Positions 1 to 12,692 of a DNA stretch of 64,000 nucleotides are shown in pieces. The notes below the pieces were generated by a model that saw only the letters and a list, made by a program, of their open reading frames with translations, was not told where the DNA came from and did no database searches. The number at the start of each line of letters is the position of its first letter. Position 1 is the first letter of the stretch. Source of the DNA: Mycobacterium helveticum (GTDB taxonomy: Bacteria; Actinomycetota; Actinomycetes; Mycobacteriales; Mycobacteriaceae); NCBI RefSeq assembly GCF_007714205.1, contig NZ_VMQU01000001.1, positions 40,954 to 104,953 on the forward strand. The letters run 5' to 3'. Both the position numbers and the translations under genes were made by a program.

Positions 1-1
1 G

Positions 2-166
2 CAATTCGCGGCACCGACCCCCGACGAACTGGTGGCCTTCTGCCGGGACCGGTTGGCGCCCTTCGAGGTGCCCAGCACTTTCCAGGAGGCGGGCGAACTG
101 CCCCACACCGCGAAGGGCTCGCTGGACCGCCGCGCCGTGGCTCAGCAGTTCGGCACGCCGGGCTGA
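2..166 (+). CDS. fadD7: Acyl-CoA synthetase, C-terminal end only (fadD7-like)
   Basis: Only the last 54 codons and the TGA stop lie in the window; the gene begins upstream. The visible peptide has the C-terminal subdomain of an adenylate-forming ligase: the segment LAPFEVPSTF is followed by LPHTAKGSLDRRAV, which carries the Gly-Lys-Gly-type loop whose lysine completes the adenylation step. Its position directly before fusA2 matches fadD7 (Rv0119) in M. tuberculosis. Family membership is seen in the sequence; the specific name rests on synteny. Confidence 0.75.
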   Translation, partial: QFAAPTPDELVAFCRDRLAPFEVPSTFQEAGELPHTAKGSLDRRAVAQQFGTPG

Positions 167-283
167 GCCGGCCGCCGCCATCGCCCGAGCATCGCCGCCA
201 TCGCCGAGCGTGAGCGTGCGCAAAATGCCGGGCGCAGCGGCGTGTCGCCGCACGGACACGCACGCTCGCGGACACGCACTCTC

Positions 284-341
284 GCGGTCAGGGGGCTTGC
301 GGTCAGGGGGCTTGCGGTCAGGGGGCTTGCGGTCAGGGGGC
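284..341. repeat. Tandem repeat, 15-bp unit, about 4 copies
   Basis: The unit GCGGTCAGGGGGCTT is repeated head to tail from 284, with later copies starting at 299, 314 and 329; the last is incomplete. The TGA stop of the neighbouring minus-strand membrane-protein gene (333-335) lies inside the last copy, so copy-number change would alter only its 3' flank. Confidence 0.85.
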
Positions 342-815
342 CGACGACGACACGTCGCCCCACGCCGCCCGCGCGCCCGAATCGCCGATGCGGTAGGTCT
401 GGATCAGCGTGGCGGCCGCGGCGACGATCACCAGCACCCCGATCACCGATTGCGCGACCAGGCTGACCGACGTTCCGCGCGTCTGGCGGACATGGACGGC
501 GGCCAGCAGCGCGACGGTGGCGAGCAGGGCCGCGACGATGTAGATCAACATCGACCCCAGTTGCTCGTGTGCGGCCAGTACCGGCGCCATGGCCGGCGCG
601 ACGTTGACCCGCGCCGCCAGCCACGCGCCCGCGCCGGCGGTCACCGGGGTCAAGGCCACCGTGGCCACCGCCAGCAGGACGACGAGCCAGATCAGCCGCC
701 GTCGCGCCGCGGGCCACAGCGCGCACAGGATCGCCAGGACCGCCGTCAGCGGCGCCAGGACGACGACGAAATGGTTCAGCAGGATGTGGGCGGGAAGTCC
801 GTTGAAAGTCGACAT
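333..815 (-). CDS. Small integral membrane protein, DUF2231-like
   Basis: This 160-residue protein has about four hydrophobic membrane segments (roughly residues 12-32, 40-66, 86-108 and 120-140). Its start, NGLPAHILLNHFVVVLAPL, resembles the DUF2231 family, whose function is unknown. The gene begins 6 bases after the fusA2 stop on the same strand, so it is probably co-transcribed with fusA2. The start is ATG at 815 with a weak AAGGT in front. The topology is seen; no biochemical role can be assigned. Confidence 0.7.
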   Translation of the reverse strand: MSTFNGLPAHILLNHFVVVLAPLTAVLAILCALWPAARRRLIWLVVLLAVATVALTPVTAGAGAWLAARVNVAPAMAPVLAAHEQLGSMLIYIVAALLATVALLAAVHVRQTRGTSVSLVAQSVIGVLVIVAAAATLIQTYRIGDSGARAAWGDVSSSAP

Positions 816-821
816 ACCTTG

Positions 822-2978
822 TCACACAGTAGCCGCCACCCGGACGGCGGCCGACTCGGGCATCGGGTCGTAGCGGGCGAACGACCGGGTGAACGACGCG
901 GCCCCGTGCGCCAGCGAACGCAGATCGATGGCATAGCGGGTGAGCTCCACCTGCGGCACCTCGGCGTGCACCACCGTGCGGTCGCGGCCGGCCTCGGTGC
1001 CCAGGACCCGGCCGCGGCGGCTCGACAGGTCGCCCATCACCGCACCGACGAAGTCGTCGGGCACCAGCACCGAGATCTCGTCGATCGGTTCGAGCAGCGC
1101 CACCCGGGTCGCCGCCGCCGCCTCCCGCAACGCCAGCGCGCCGGCCATCTGGAAGGCGAAGTCCGAGGAGTCGACGCTGTGGGCTTTGCCGTCGAGCAGG
1201 GTGACGCGGATGTCGACCACCGGATACCCGGCCTGCACACCCTTTTCCATCTGGGCACGCACACCCTTCTCCACGCTCGGGATGAACTGGCGCGGCACCG
1301 CCCCGCCGACCACCTTGTCGACGAACTCGAACCCGGAGCCCTCCGGCAGCGGCTCCACCTCGATGTCGCACACCGCGTACTGGCCGTGCCCGCCGGACTG
1401 CTTGACGTGGCGGCCGTGGCCTTTGGCCTTGCCGGTGAACGTCTCCCGCAACGGAATTCGGACGTCGACGGTATCCACGGTGACGCCGTAGCGGTTGGCC
1501 AGCGCATCCAGCACGACGCCGGCATGGGCTTCGCCCATGCACCACAGCACGATCTGGTGGGTTTCCGGGTTCTGCTCGATGCGCAGTGTCGGGTCCTCGG
1601 CGGCCAGCCGCCCCAGCCCGACGGAGAGCTTGTCCTCGTCGGTCTTGGCGTGCGCCGCGATGGCGACCGGCAGCAGCGGCTCGGGCATCTTCCAGGGCTT
1701 GAGCACCAGCGGTTCGGACTTGTCCGACAGCGTGTCGCCGGTCTCGGCCCGGCTCAGCTTGCCGATCGCGCAGATGTCACCCGCGACCGCGGCCTGCGCC
1801 GGGCGTTGCTGCTTGCCCAGCGGAAAGGACAGCGTCCCGACGCGTTCGTCCTCGTCGTGGTCGGGGTGGGCCCCGCCGTTCGGGTTGCCCGCGCCGAAAA
1901 ACGACGCAAAATGGCCCGACACGTGAACCGTCGCGTCGGGCCTGACCGTGCCGGAGAACACCCGGACGAGGCTGACCCTGCCGACGTAGGGGTCCGACGT
2001 CGTCTTCACCACCTCCGCGAGCAATGGCGCGTCGACGTCGCAGGCCAGCGTGGTGTGCGGGGCGCCCTGCGGCGTGAACACCTCCGGGAGCGGGTGTTCC
2101 ATCGGCGAGGGGAATCCGCGGGTGATGATCTCCAGCAGCTCCAGCGTTCCGACGCCGGTGCCGCTGCACACCGGGACCACCGGGAAGAACGACGCCCGGG
2201 CGACGGCTCGCTCCAGGTCCGCGATGAGCACGGGCTCGTCGATCGTCTCGCCGCCCAGGTAGCGCTCCATCAGGGACTCGTCCTCGGACTCCTCGATGAT
2301 CCCCTCGATCAGCGTGCCGCGGGCGTCCTCGATGCGGTCGGCGTCCGACGGGTCCGGCGGGTGGGTCGCGCGTCGCCCGTCCGCGTAGTCGTAGCAGGTT
2401 TGCGACAGCAGGCCGATCAGGCCGGCGCAGGCCGGCAGGGGGGTGGGCAGGTACAGCGGTAACACCTTGTCGCCGAACGCGTCCTGCGCCGCGGTCAGCG
2501 CCTCGGAGTAGTCGGCCCGCGCGTGGTCGAGCTTGGTGATCACCACGGCGCGGGGCATGCCGACCTGGCTGCACTCCTGCCACAGCAACTTCGTCGGTTC
2601 GTCGACCCCCTCGTTCGCGGCGATCACGAACAGGGCGCAGTCCGCCGCCCGCAGTCCGGCCCGCAGCTCGCCGACGAAGTCGGCGTATCCGGGGGTGTCG
2701 ACCAGGTTGACTTTGATGCCGTCGTGCGACAGGGACGCGACGGCTACCCCCACCGACCGCTGTTGGCGGATCTCGGCGTCGTCGTAGTCGCATACCGCGG
2801 TGCCGTCGGCGACCGAGCCCGCCCGGGACAGCACCCCGGCCGCGACGAGCAGGGCTTCGACGAGGGTGGTCTTGCCCGCTCCGGACGGTCCGACGAGAAC
2901 CACGTTGCGAATGTCGCCCGGGCCGGTGGCGGTGGGGGCGGTCGTCGCGCCCTGGGAACTATTTGTCCTGTCCGCCAT
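822..2978 (-). CDS. fusA2: Elongation factor G-like translational GTPase
   Basis: A 718-residue EF-G-like protein. The G domain carries the P-loop GPSGAGKTT near residue 34, the DTPGY motif and the TKLD base-specificity motif. Domains II to V follow, including GHGRHVKQSGGHGQYA of domain IV. Length and position fit FusA2 (Rv0120c, about 714 residues), a second EF-G-type factor found beside canonical FusA1 in mycobacteria. Its exact role is unsettled; GTPase activity linked to ribosomes is inferred from the family. The start is ATG at 2978. The DUF2231-like gene follows at once. Confidence 0.93.
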   Translation of the reverse strand: MADRTNSSQGATTAPTATGPGDIRNVVLVGPSGAGKTTLVEALLVAAGVLSRAGSVADGTAVCDYDDAEIRQQRSVGVAVASLSHDGIKVNLVDTPGYADFVGELRAGLRAADCALFVIAANEGVDEPTKLLWQECSQVGMPRAVVITKLDHARADYSEALTAAQDAFGDKVLPLYLPTPLPACAGLIGLLSQTCYDYADGRRATHPPDPSDADRIEDARGTLIEGIIEESEDESLMERYLGGETIDEPVLIADLERAVARASFFPVVPVCSGTGVGTLELLEIITRGFPSPMEHPLPEVFTPQGAPHTTLACDVDAPLLAEVVKTTSDPYVGRVSLVRVFSGTVRPDATVHVSGHFASFFGAGNPNGGAHPDHDEDERVGTLSFPLGKQQRPAQAAVAGDICAIGKLSRAETGDTLSDKSEPLVLKPWKMPEPLLPVAIAAHAKTDEDKLSVGLGRLAAEDPTLRIEQNPETHQIVLWCMGEAHAGVVLDALANRYGVTVDTVDVRIPLRETFTGKAKGHGRHVKQSGGHGQYAVCDIEVEPLPEGSGFEFVDKVVGGAVPRQFIPSVEKGVRAQMEKGVQAGYPVVDIRVTLLDGKAHSVDSSDFAFQMAGALALREAAAATRVALLEPIDEISVLVPDDFVGAVMGDLSSRRGRVLGTEAGRDRTVVHAEVPQVELTRYAIDLRSLAHGAASFTRSFARYDPMPESAAVRVAATV

Positions 2979-3110
2979 GGCTTCCCTCCGACTTTCCCGG
3001 GTCGCTTACTGCCGTGCATCTATCCAGCTACCCTTCACCCAACCACCGCCGACCACAAGAGCCCGCGGCGAATCGTTGACCGCCCCGCCCGCGGTCCCCG
3101 TGGGGCGTGC

Positions 3111-3530
3111 TCAGGCCTGCCAGTCCGACCACCGGTGGACCGTGACCGCGATGACCGCACCGTCCAATGAAACCGATTGGTACTGAGGGTATTTGGAGCG
3201 TAGCAGCCGCCTGCCGGTGTCCATCGCCGGGCCGCTCTCGTGCACGGTGGCGACACCGTCGACCCGCACCCACCACAACCGCGTCCAGTCGTCGGCGTAG
3301 TGGTCGACGAGCAGGCTCACCCGGGGGTTTTTCGCGATGTTGGCCAGGCGCCGCAGCCGGCGGGTCGATTTGGGCTTGGCGTCGACGGCGGTGTACACCA
3401 CGTCGCCGCCGCCGGAGTCGTCGAGCGCGAAAACCACCGGCACCAGGTGGGGGGCGCCGTCGGGTGTGATCGTGGCCAGCCGGGCCACCGGGCAGCGGCC
3501 GAACCTGGCCCTGGCGTCGAAGTCGCCCAC
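3111..3530 (-). CDS. PPOX-class F420-type oxidoreductase (Rv0121c-like)
   Basis: A 139-residue split-barrel protein of the pyridoxamine-phosphate-oxidase superfamily. It opens with [20 protein letters not shown], typical of actinobacterial members that bind F420 or FMN, and continues with [12 protein letters not shown] and [12 protein letters not shown]. The length is normal for the TIGR03668-type group. It lies just upstream of fusA2 on the same strand, as Rv0121c does. Cofactor preference is inferred from the family, and the substrate is unknown. Confidence 0.82.
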   Translation of the reverse strand: MGDFDARARFGRCPVARLATITPDGAPHLVPVVFALDDSGGGDVVYTAVDAKPKSTRRLRRLANIAKNPRVSLLVDHYADDWTRLWWVRVDGVATVHESGPAMDTGRRLLRSKYPQYQSVSLDGAVIAVTVHRWSDWQA

Positions 3531-3846
3531 CGCCTCAGCTTAGGGAAACGGGCTGCCCGGCGCGGCGGCCCGCGGGCTCTGCCGGTTTGCTGCACGGCCG
3601 GGCGGATTCCGGTGGCGGGCGAGGGCGCCGGACGCGTCGGCGGACGTGGCGATTGCGCCCGTGCCACCCGCCCGATTGCGGCGACAGCGAAAGGCCGCGC
3701 TCGCGCGCACCAGGGGAAATGCGGTCAGATGGAAAACCTGACCAACGCCCGTACAGCTATCTGCATTACGGTTATACGTACAAAGTCGTCCCGCCTCAGA
3801 GCCGGAGACAGGGGCGATTTCTGATTTTCGGCTACAGGAGGTACGG
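3531..3846. promoter_or_regulatory. Intergenic region upstream of pepA with an inverted repeat
   Basis: These 316 bases between two divergent genes hold no convincing coding sequence. At 3723-3743 there is an inverted repeat, GGTCAG-N9-CTGACC, that could be an operator. An AT-rich stretch with TTATAC at 3772-3777 could be a -10 element. A strong ribosome binding site, AGGAGG at 3836-3841, lies five bases before the pepA ATG. Promoter assignment is inference. Confidence 0.5.
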
Positions 3847-4938
3847 ATGAGCAAAGGGCATCACCGCTCAGTCTGGTGGTCACGGTCAGCCAGCGTGTTG
3901 GCTGTGGTCGGGCTGGGCCTGGGCCTGGGCGCGGGCCTGGGCGCGGTGCCGGCGTCCGCCGCACCTCCCGGGGTGTCCACCCCCGCGCTGGATCGGGTCG
4001 CCGACCGGCCCATGTTGTCCCTCGACCCGACCTTGCTGGTCGCGCAGGTCGGGCCGCAGGTGGTCAACATCAACACCAAGTTCGGCTACAACAACGCGGT
4101 GGGGGCCGGGACCGGGATCGTCATCGACCCGAACGGTGTCGTGCTGACCAACAACCATGTGATCTCCGGCGCCACCGACATCAGCGCGTTCGACGTCGGC
4201 AACGGCCAAACCTACGGCGTCGACGTGATCGGCTACGATCGCGCGCAGGACATCGCCGTCCTGCAGCTTCGTGGCGCGGCAGGGCTGCCGACCGCCGCGA
4301 TCGGCGGCGGGGTCAACGTCGGCGAGCCGGTGGTCGCGATGGGCAACGCCGGCGGGCAGGGCGGAACGCCCAGCGCGGTGGCCGGCCACGTCATCGCTCT
4401 CAACCAGACGGTCGACGCAACCGACACCCTGACCGGCGCCCAGGAGACGCTGGGCGGGCTGATCCAGGCGGACACGCCGATCAAGCCGGGCGACTCCGGT
4501 GGGCCGATGGTGAACAGCAACGGCCAGGTGATCGGGATGAACACCGCCGCCACCGACAACTACAAGATGTCCGGCGGGCAGGGCTTCGCCATCCCGATCG
4601 GCCAGGCGATGGGGGTGGCGGGCCAGATCCGCTCCGGGGCCGGCTCGAACAGCGTGCACGTCGGCCCGACGGCCTTCCTCGGCCTGGGCGTCGTCGACAG
4701 CGGCGGCAGCGGTGCGCGCGTCGAACGCGTGGTCAGCGACGGGCCCGCCTCGGCAGCGGGCTTCGCGCCGGGTGACGTGATCACCGCGATCGACGGTGCC
4801 CCGATCTATGGGGCCACCTCGATGACGGACGCCCTCGTCCCGCATCACCCGGGGGACACCATCACGGTGAGCTACCGTTCCGCCTCGGGCGGCGACCGCA
4901 CCGCCACCGTGACGCTGGCGGACGGCCCGCCGGCCTGA
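3847..4938 (+). CDS. pepA: Secreted trypsin-like serine protease with PDZ domain, PepA
   Basis: A 363-residue HtrA/DegP-like protease. Residues 1-38 form a signal peptide (basic start, hydrophobic [16 protein letters not shown], AxA-like cleavage at ASAA). The protease domain shows the His of TNNHVI, the Asp of [10 protein letters not shown] and the Ser of [13 protein letters not shown] domain fills about residues 270-355 (LGLGVVDSG to [11 protein letters not shown]). It matches Rv0125 (Mtb32A), a cell-wall or secreted antigen of about 355 residues. The start is ATG at 3847 after AGGAGG. Confidence 0.96.
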   Translation: MSKGHHRSVWWSRSASVLAVVGLGLGLGAGLGAVPASAAPPGVSTPALDRVADRPMLSLDPTLLVAQVGPQVVNINTKFGYNNAVGAGTGIVIDPNGVVLTNNHVISGATDISAFDVGNGQTYGVDVIGYDRAQDIAVLQLRGAAGLPTAAIGGGVNVGEPVVAMGNAGGQGGTPSAVAGHVIALNQTVDATDTLTGAQETLGGLIQADTPIKPGDSGGPMVNSNGQVIGMNTAATDNYKMSGGQGFAIPIGQAMGVAGQIRSGAGSNSVHVGPTAFLGLGVVDSGGSGARVERVVSDGPASAAGFAPGDVITAIDGAPIYGATSMTDALVPHHPGDTITVSYRSASGGDRTATVTLADGPPA

Positions 4939-5056
4939 TATCCACCCGGGGCTATGCCCGCAGTCCAATCCGCTTGTCGCCCGGCGCGGTTCGCCGCGCC
5001 GGTGCGAGCGTGATTCCCGGCGTCGCGCCTCGGGTACCCGTGGCATCGTGGAATTG

Positions 5057-6879
<1,823 letters not shown>

Positions 6880-6883
<4 letters not shown>

Positions 6884-6945
6884 GCACGCCGACGACGATG
6901 CAGAGCGTAGCGATGAGGAGGAGCGGCGCACATGAGCACGAGTGA
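6880..6945 (+). CDS. Possible 21-codon ORF created by the repeat, overlapping treS and mak
   Basis: The ATG of the first repeat copy overlaps the treS stop as ATGA. It opens a 21-codon frame, [21 protein letters not shown], which ends with TGA at 6943-6945, 14 bases inside mak and out of its frame. It has the same GAGGAG ribosome binding site as mak. It may be an accident of the 52-base repeat period, or it may couple treS and mak translation. There is no evidence that the peptide itself has a function. Confidence 0.35.
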
Positions 6946-8299
6946 GCCAGCCAACCTGCCGGCCAAGCTGCCCTGGGCGGAGTGGCTGCCACAGCAACGT
7001 TGGTATGCCGGCCGTAACCGGGAGCTGTCCGCCGCCGAGGCGGGCCTGGTCGTGCCGCTGCGCGAAGACCTCGACCTGGTATTGGTCGACGCCGACTATG
7101 CCGACGGTTCGTCGGAGCGCTACCAGGTGCTCGTCCGCTGGGACACGGCGCCGGTTTCGGAGTACGGCACGATCGCCACGATCGGCGCGGCGGGGGACCG
7201 GACCGGTTTCGACGCCCTCTACGACACCGATGCACCGCAGTTCCTGCTGTCGCTGATCGACTCGTCGGCCGTGCGTGACGCGTCGGGCACGCAGCTGAGA
7301 TTCGTCAAGGAACCGGACGCCGAGCTGCCGATGGAGGCGCTGCCGCACGTCGCGGATGCCGAGCAGAGCAACACCAGCGTGATCTTCGACCGGCGGGCCA
7401 TCTTCAAGGTGTTCCGCCGGGTCAGCAGCGGCGTCAACCCGGACATCGAACTCAACCGGGTGCTCGCCCGCGCCGGCAACGCGCACGTCGCCCGGCTGCT
7501 GGGCACCTACGAGATCGCCGGGCCGAATGGCGCCGCCGACACGGCGTGGCCGTTGGGCATGGTCACCGAATTCGCGTCCAACGCGGCCGAAGGCTGGGCG
7601 ATGGCCACCGCCAGCGTCCGTGACCTGTTCGCCGAGGCCGACCTGTATGCCTACGAAGTAGGCGGCGACTTCGCCGGCGAGTCCTTCCGGCTCGGTGAAG
7701 CCGTCGCCTCGGTGCACGCCACACTGGCCGAGACCCTCGGCACCACCCGGGCGACGTTTCCGCTCGACACCGTGCTGGCGCGGCTGTCGTCGACCGTGGC
7801 CAAGGTGCCCGAGCTCGACCAGTACGCGGCGATCGTCGAGGAGCGGTTCCAGAAGCTGGCGGGCGAGACGATCACCGTCCAGCGCATCCACGGTGACCTG
7901 CACCTGGGGCAGGTGCTGCGGACACCGGAGAGCTGGCTGCTGATCGACTTCGAAGGCGAGCCGGGTCAACCGCTCGCGGAACGGCGGGCGCCGGACTCAC
8001 CGCTGCGCGACGTGGCCGGTGTGCTGCGGTCCTTCGAGTACGCCGCCTACGGGCCGCTGGCGGACCAGGCCGCCGACAAGCAGCTGGCGGCCCGGGCCCG
8101 GGAATGGGTCGAGCGCAACCGCACCGCGTTCTGCGAGGGCTATGCGGCCGCGTCCGGGGTCGATCCGCGCGATTCGGCGGAGCTGCTGTCCGCCTACGAA
8201 CTCGACAAGGCCGTATACGAGGCCGGGTACGAGTCGCGGCACCGCCCGGGATGGCTGCCGATTCCGCTGCGTTCCATCGCACGGCTCACCGCCGCCTGA
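6932..8299 (+). CDS. mak: Maltokinase (ATP-dependent maltose-1-phosphate synthesis)
   Basis: A 455-residue protein, the usual length for mycobacterial Mak (Pep2, Rv0127). The kinase-like fold shows [11 protein letters not shown] (catalytic loop) and LIDFEGEP (metal-binding Asp), as in aminoglycoside-phosphotransferase-like enzymes. It phosphorylates maltose made by TreS to maltose-1-phosphate, the donor for GlgE. The start is the ATG in the second MIRU copy, with GAGGAG upstream. Adjacency to treS matches the known functional coupling of the two enzymes. Confidence 0.95.
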   Translation: MSTSEPANLPAKLPWAEWLPQQRWYAGRNRELSAAEAGLVVPLREDLDLVLVDADYADGSSERYQVLVRWDTAPVSEYGTIATIGAAGDRTGFDALYDTDAPQFLLSLIDSSAVRDASGTQLRFVKEPDAELPMEALPHVADAEQSNTSVIFDRRAIFKVFRRVSSGVNPDIELNRVLARAGNAHVARLLGTYEIAGPNGAADTAWPLGMVTEFASNAAEGWAMATASVRDLFAEADLYAYEVGGDFAGESFRLGEAVASVHATLAETLGTTRATFPLDTVLARLSSTVAKVPELDQYAAIVEERFQKLAGETITVQRIHGDLHLGQVLRTPESWLLIDFEGEPGQPLAERRAPDSPLRDVAGVLRSFEYAAYGPLADQAADKQLAARAREWVERNRTAFCEGYAAASGVDPRDSAELLSAYELDKAVYEAGYESRHRPGWLPIPLRSIARLTAA

Positions 8300-8339
8300 C
8301 CGCCGCGGCGCTGCGCGTTCGGCGTGTGTCTGAAAGCAT

Positions 8340-9059
8340 GTGGGGGTGGCGGGTGAGACATTCAACAGTGAAGCGCGGTTGTCGTGGGTGCTGGCGGTGC
8401 TCGCCGGCGTGGTGGGCGCGATCTCATTCACCCACTCCGCCGGATACTTCGTGGTTTTCATTACCGGCAACGCCCAACGCGCCGTGCTCGGGTATTTCAC
8501 CGGCGACGTGTGGCTTGCCGCAAGCGCCGGGTTGCTCATTGCGGCATTCGTCGCCGGCGTGGTGGTGGCGTCACTGTGCCGGCGATATTTGTGGGTCGAC
8601 CATCCGCACGGTCCGACGGTGCTGACAACCCTGAGTCTGGTGGCCGCCACCGCGGTGGACGTCATCGACGAAGGATGGGCGGCGGTCTCTCTGGATTTCG
8701 CGGCAATTATGCTGATGGCCTTCGGCACCGGGGCATTGAATACGTCGTTTGTCAAAGACGGCGAGGTGTCGGTGCCGTTGAGCTATGTGACCGGCACGAC
8801 CGTCAAGATGGGCCAGGGCATCGAACGCCACATCGCTGGAGGTGGAAGCGCCGCGGACTGGCTGGGTTACTTCCTGTTGTTCGCCAGCTTCGTCATCGGC
8901 GCCACGGTGGGCGGCCTGATCAGCGTGGTCGCGAATGGGACCTGGATGCTGGTGCTGGCAACGGCCCTGTGCGCGTTGACAACCGCCTACACCTACTTCC
9001 ACCAGGACCGCCGAGTCCTGCTCGACCAGGCACCCAAAAGGCAGCGGCAGCGACGCTGA
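8340..9059 (+). CDS. DUF1275 (YoaK-type) integral membrane protein
   Basis: A 239-residue protein with about six membrane segments. The family hallmark GAISFTHSAGYFVVFITGNAQ (split here across residues 26-46) corresponds to the conserved motif with phenylalanine and TGN found in DUF1275 proteins. The C-terminus is basic (PKRQRQRR). It follows mak by 40 bases on the same strand. The function is unknown; transport is only a guess. The start is GTG at 8340; GTG at 8346 is an alternative. Confidence 0.75.
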   Translation: MGVAGETFNSEARLSWVLAVLAGVVGAISFTHSAGYFVVFITGNAQRAVLGYFTGDVWLAASAGLLIAAFVAGVVVASLCRRYLWVDHPHGPTVLTTLSLVAATAVDVIDEGWAAVSLDFAAIMLMAFGTGALNTSFVKDGEVSVPLSYVTGTTVKMGQGIERHIAGGGSAADWLGYFLLFASFVIGATVGGLISVVANGTWMLVLATALCALTTAYTYFHQDRRVLLDQAPKRQRQRR

Positions 9060-9103
9060 CCGGTGCGCCGCTGCCGCTGCTGGTTCTGCCGCTGCTGGTT
9101 CTA

Positions 9104-10569
<1,466 letters not shown>

Positions 10570-11442
10570 CTAGGCCACCAGGCGGCGCAATAGCGTTGAC
10601 GCCGTCGCGATTCCGATCACCGGCGCCACGACCAGCACGACGACGTCGAGGGCGTTGAACGGGGCGCCGATCAGCAGTGCCCGCAGGGCGTCCACCTCGT
10701 AGCTCAACGGGTTGACGACGCTCAGCGCGTGCAGCCACCCGGGCATCACGGCGACCGGGTACAGCGCGTTGGACGCGAAGAACAACGGCATCGTGATGGC
10801 CTGGCCGATCCCCATCAGGCGATCGCGGCTCCGGACCAGCCCGGCCAGCGTCATCGACAGGCACGCGAAGAACGCGGCGCCGAGCATGACGACGGCCATC
10901 GCCGCCAGGATGCGCAGTGGATTGACGGTCAGCCCGACGCCCATCGCATAGGCCAGCGCCAGCACGCCGACCACCTGGGCGACCGAGCGCACCCCGGCCG
11001 CGAACGCCTTCCCGGTGATCAGCGCCGGCGCGGGCGCCGGTGTCACCATGAGCTTGGCCAGGACACCGGCGTCGCGGTCCCAGATGATCTGTATCCCATA
11101 GAAGATCGAGATGAACAGCGCCGACTGGGCGATGATGCCCGGCGCCAGGAAGGCCAGGTAGGACACCGGTCCGGTGTCGATGACGCGCAGGTGGCCGAAC
11201 GTGGTGCCGAAGATCAGCAGCCACAGCGCGGGCTGCACCATGCGCGTGAGCAGTTCGGTCCGGTCGTGCCGCAACTTCTGCAGTTCGACGATCGCGAACG
11301 CGCCCACCCGGCTCCATGTCGCACCGACCCGTTGCCACCCGCGCGGTGCGCGGACCAGCCGTGCGGCGGGAGCCTGCTGGTCACGCGACACGGGCGGCTG
11401 AATTTCTGCGGGAACGGATTTCGCGAAACGACTCACCCGCAT
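10570..11442 (-). CDS. ABC-2 type exporter permease
   Basis: A 290-residue membrane protein with six predicted spans. It has the ABC-2/DrrB-like layout: a cytoplasmic N-terminus, then LTRMVQPALWLLIFGTTFG, then a helix-rich core, ending near NPLSYEVDALRALLIG, which is highly typical of DrrB permeases. It forms an exporter with the ATPase gene just upstream. The ATG at 11442 gives a 62-base overlap with the ATPase gene; GTG at 11391 (overlap 11 bases) may be the true start. Substrate is unknown; drug or lipid export is inferred from the family. Confidence 0.85.
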   Translation of the reverse strand: MRVSRFAKSVPAEIQPPVSRDQQAPAARLVRAPRGWQRVGATWSRVGAFAIVELQKLRHDRTELLTRMVQPALWLLIFGTTFGHLRVIDTGPVSYLAFLAPGIIAQSALFISIFYGIQIIWDRDAGVLAKLMVTPAPAPALITGKAFAAGVRSVAQVVGVLALAYAMGVGLTVNPLRILAAMAVVMLGAAFFACLSMTLAGLVRSRDRLMGIGQAITMPLFFASNALYPVAVMPGWLHALSVVNPLSYEVDALRALLIGAPFNALDVVVLVVAPVIGIATASTLLRRLVA

Positions 11443-12205
11443 CCGTCGTGTTGCCGGACAAGCCCGAGGCCGCGTGGTGGCGGAACACGTCCTCGAGGGT
11501 GGCCTGCGGGGACAATGCCGACTTCAGCCCGCCGGGTGTGCCCACCGCCTGTAACACCCCGCGATGCATCAGCGCGACGCGATCGCACAGCGCGTCGGCC
11601 TCCTCCATGTAGTGGGTGGTCAGCAGCACGGTCATGCCGAACCGGGCCTGCATGTCCTGCACCTGCGTCCACACGCCGTCGCGGGCGATCGGATCCAGGC
11701 CGACGGTCGGTTCGTCGAGCACCAGCAACGACGGCCGGTTGACCAGCGCTTGGGCCACCTCCAGCCTGCGGACCATGCCGCCGGAGTAGGTGGCGGCGAG
11801 CCGGTGGGCGACGTCGAGCAACTGCATGGCGTCCAGCGCCTGGTCGACGCGCTCGGCCCGTTCGGCGCGGGCTACCCCGTACAGCCGCGCGAACCACGCC
11901 ACGTTCTGCCGGCCCGTCAGCGCCGGCTCGATCGAAAGCTGTTGCGGCACATAGCCGAGATTGCTGCGGATGTCTGCGGTCCGGGTGCGCGCGTCGAGCC
12001 CGAAGATGTGCAGCTCGCCACGGCGGACGGCGGTGAGCGTGGTCAGCACCCGCACCACCGTCGTCTTCCCCGCACCGTTGGGGCCGAGCAGGCCCATGGT
12101 CTCCCCGGGCTGCACCTGCAGGCTGAGGCCGTCGACGGCGGTGAAGTCCCCGTAGCGGCAAGTGAGGTCGCGGCAGTCGATCGCCGGGGGGTTCGCCGCG
12201 CTCAT
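11381..12205 (-). CDS. ABC exporter ATP-binding protein (DrrA-like)
   Basis: A 274-residue nucleotide-binding domain with Walker A GPNGAGKTT, signature YSGGMVRRLEVAQAL, Walker B LLVLDEPTVGLD and switch His in LLTTHYMEEAD. The C-terminal extension SPQATLEDVFRHH is typical of DrrA-type exporters. Its start codon overlaps the MarR stop as ATGA, so MarR, ATPase and permease form one tight operon. The module is absent between fbpC and htdZ in M. tuberculosis, so it is an accessory insertion relative to that gene order. Confidence 0.9.
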   Translation of the reverse strand: MSAANPPAIDCRDLTCRYGDFTAVDGLSLQVQPGETMGLLGPNGAGKTTVVRVLTTLTAVRRGELHIFGLDARTRTADIRSNLGYVPQQLSIEPALTGRQNVAWFARLYGVARAERAERVDQALDAMQLLDVAHRLAATYSGGMVRRLEVAQALVNRPSLLVLDEPTVGLDPIARDGVWTQVQDMQARFGMTVLLTTHYMEEADALCDRVALMHRGVLQAVGTPGGLKSALSPQATLEDVFRHHAASGLSGNTTDAGESFREIRSRRNSAARVA

Positions 12206-12654
12206 ACCGATTTCTCCCGCAACATCATGGTCATCCTCTCCAGAACCTCCACCCCTTTTGCCAGCGCCGCGACTTCGCCGTCGTCGAGCTTGTCGAGCAA
12301 CTCGGCGACCAGCGCGCGCCTGGCCACGGCCGAGGCGTCCATGACCTGCTGGGCGGGTTCGGCCAGATGCAACCGTCCGACGCGCCGGTCGCGGGGATCG
12401 ACGTGGCGCTCCAGCAGCCCCGCGCCGACCAGCTTGGACACCAGCGTGGACGCGGTGTTGGGCACCAGCCCGAGTTCGGCGGCGGCTTCGTTGACCGAGA
12501 TCCCCGGCCGGCGCGCGATCAGCCGCAGCAGCTCGGCCTGGGATTCCGATAGTTGCCCCGCGGCGTAGCCGGTCCCGGCGGAGCGCCGCAGGTGGCGACG
12601 GAACCGGCCGACGGCGCGGGTCACCTCGGCGGCGAGCTCGGGTCGGGTGGTCAC
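12202..12654 (-). CDS. MarR-family transcriptional regulator of the exporter operon
   Basis: A 150-residue winged-helix protein. The recognition region ISVNEAAAELGLVPNTASTLVSKL (in two halves, residues about 51-74) and the wing HVDPRDRRVGRLHL are clear MarR features. It is the first gene of the exporter operon and overlaps the ATPase by four bases, so it probably regulates its own operon, as MarR proteins of efflux systems often do. A promoter-like sequence lies just upstream at 12662-12692. Confidence 0.9.
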   Translation of the reverse strand: MTTRPELAAEVTRAVGRFRRHLRRSAGTGYAAGQLSESQAELLRLIARRPGISVNEAAAELGLVPNTASTLVSKLVGAGLLERHVDPRDRRVGRLHLAEPAQQVMDASAVARRALVAELLDKLDDGEVAALAKGVEVLERMTMMLREKSV

Positions 12655-12661
12655 CCCGCCG

Positions 12662-12692
12662 ATAATACCTCTTTAGGGAAGCTATCTTTCAA
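12662..12692 (-). promoter_or_regulatory. Promoter-like element before the MarR-ABC operon
   Basis: Read on the minus strand, TTGAAA (12692-12687) is followed after 19 bases by TATTAT (12667-12662), an AT-rich patch in a GC-rich setting. It overlaps the 3' end of the phosphoesterase gene. The surrounding GATA...TATC symmetry could be a MarR site. Assignment is by pattern only. Confidence 0.45.

Noticed and set aside
210..2462. A 750-codon plus-strand frame opposite fusA2
   Set aside because: The translation is repetitive and rich in Arg, Gly and Gln with no domain, while fusA2 on the other strand has all GTPase motifs.
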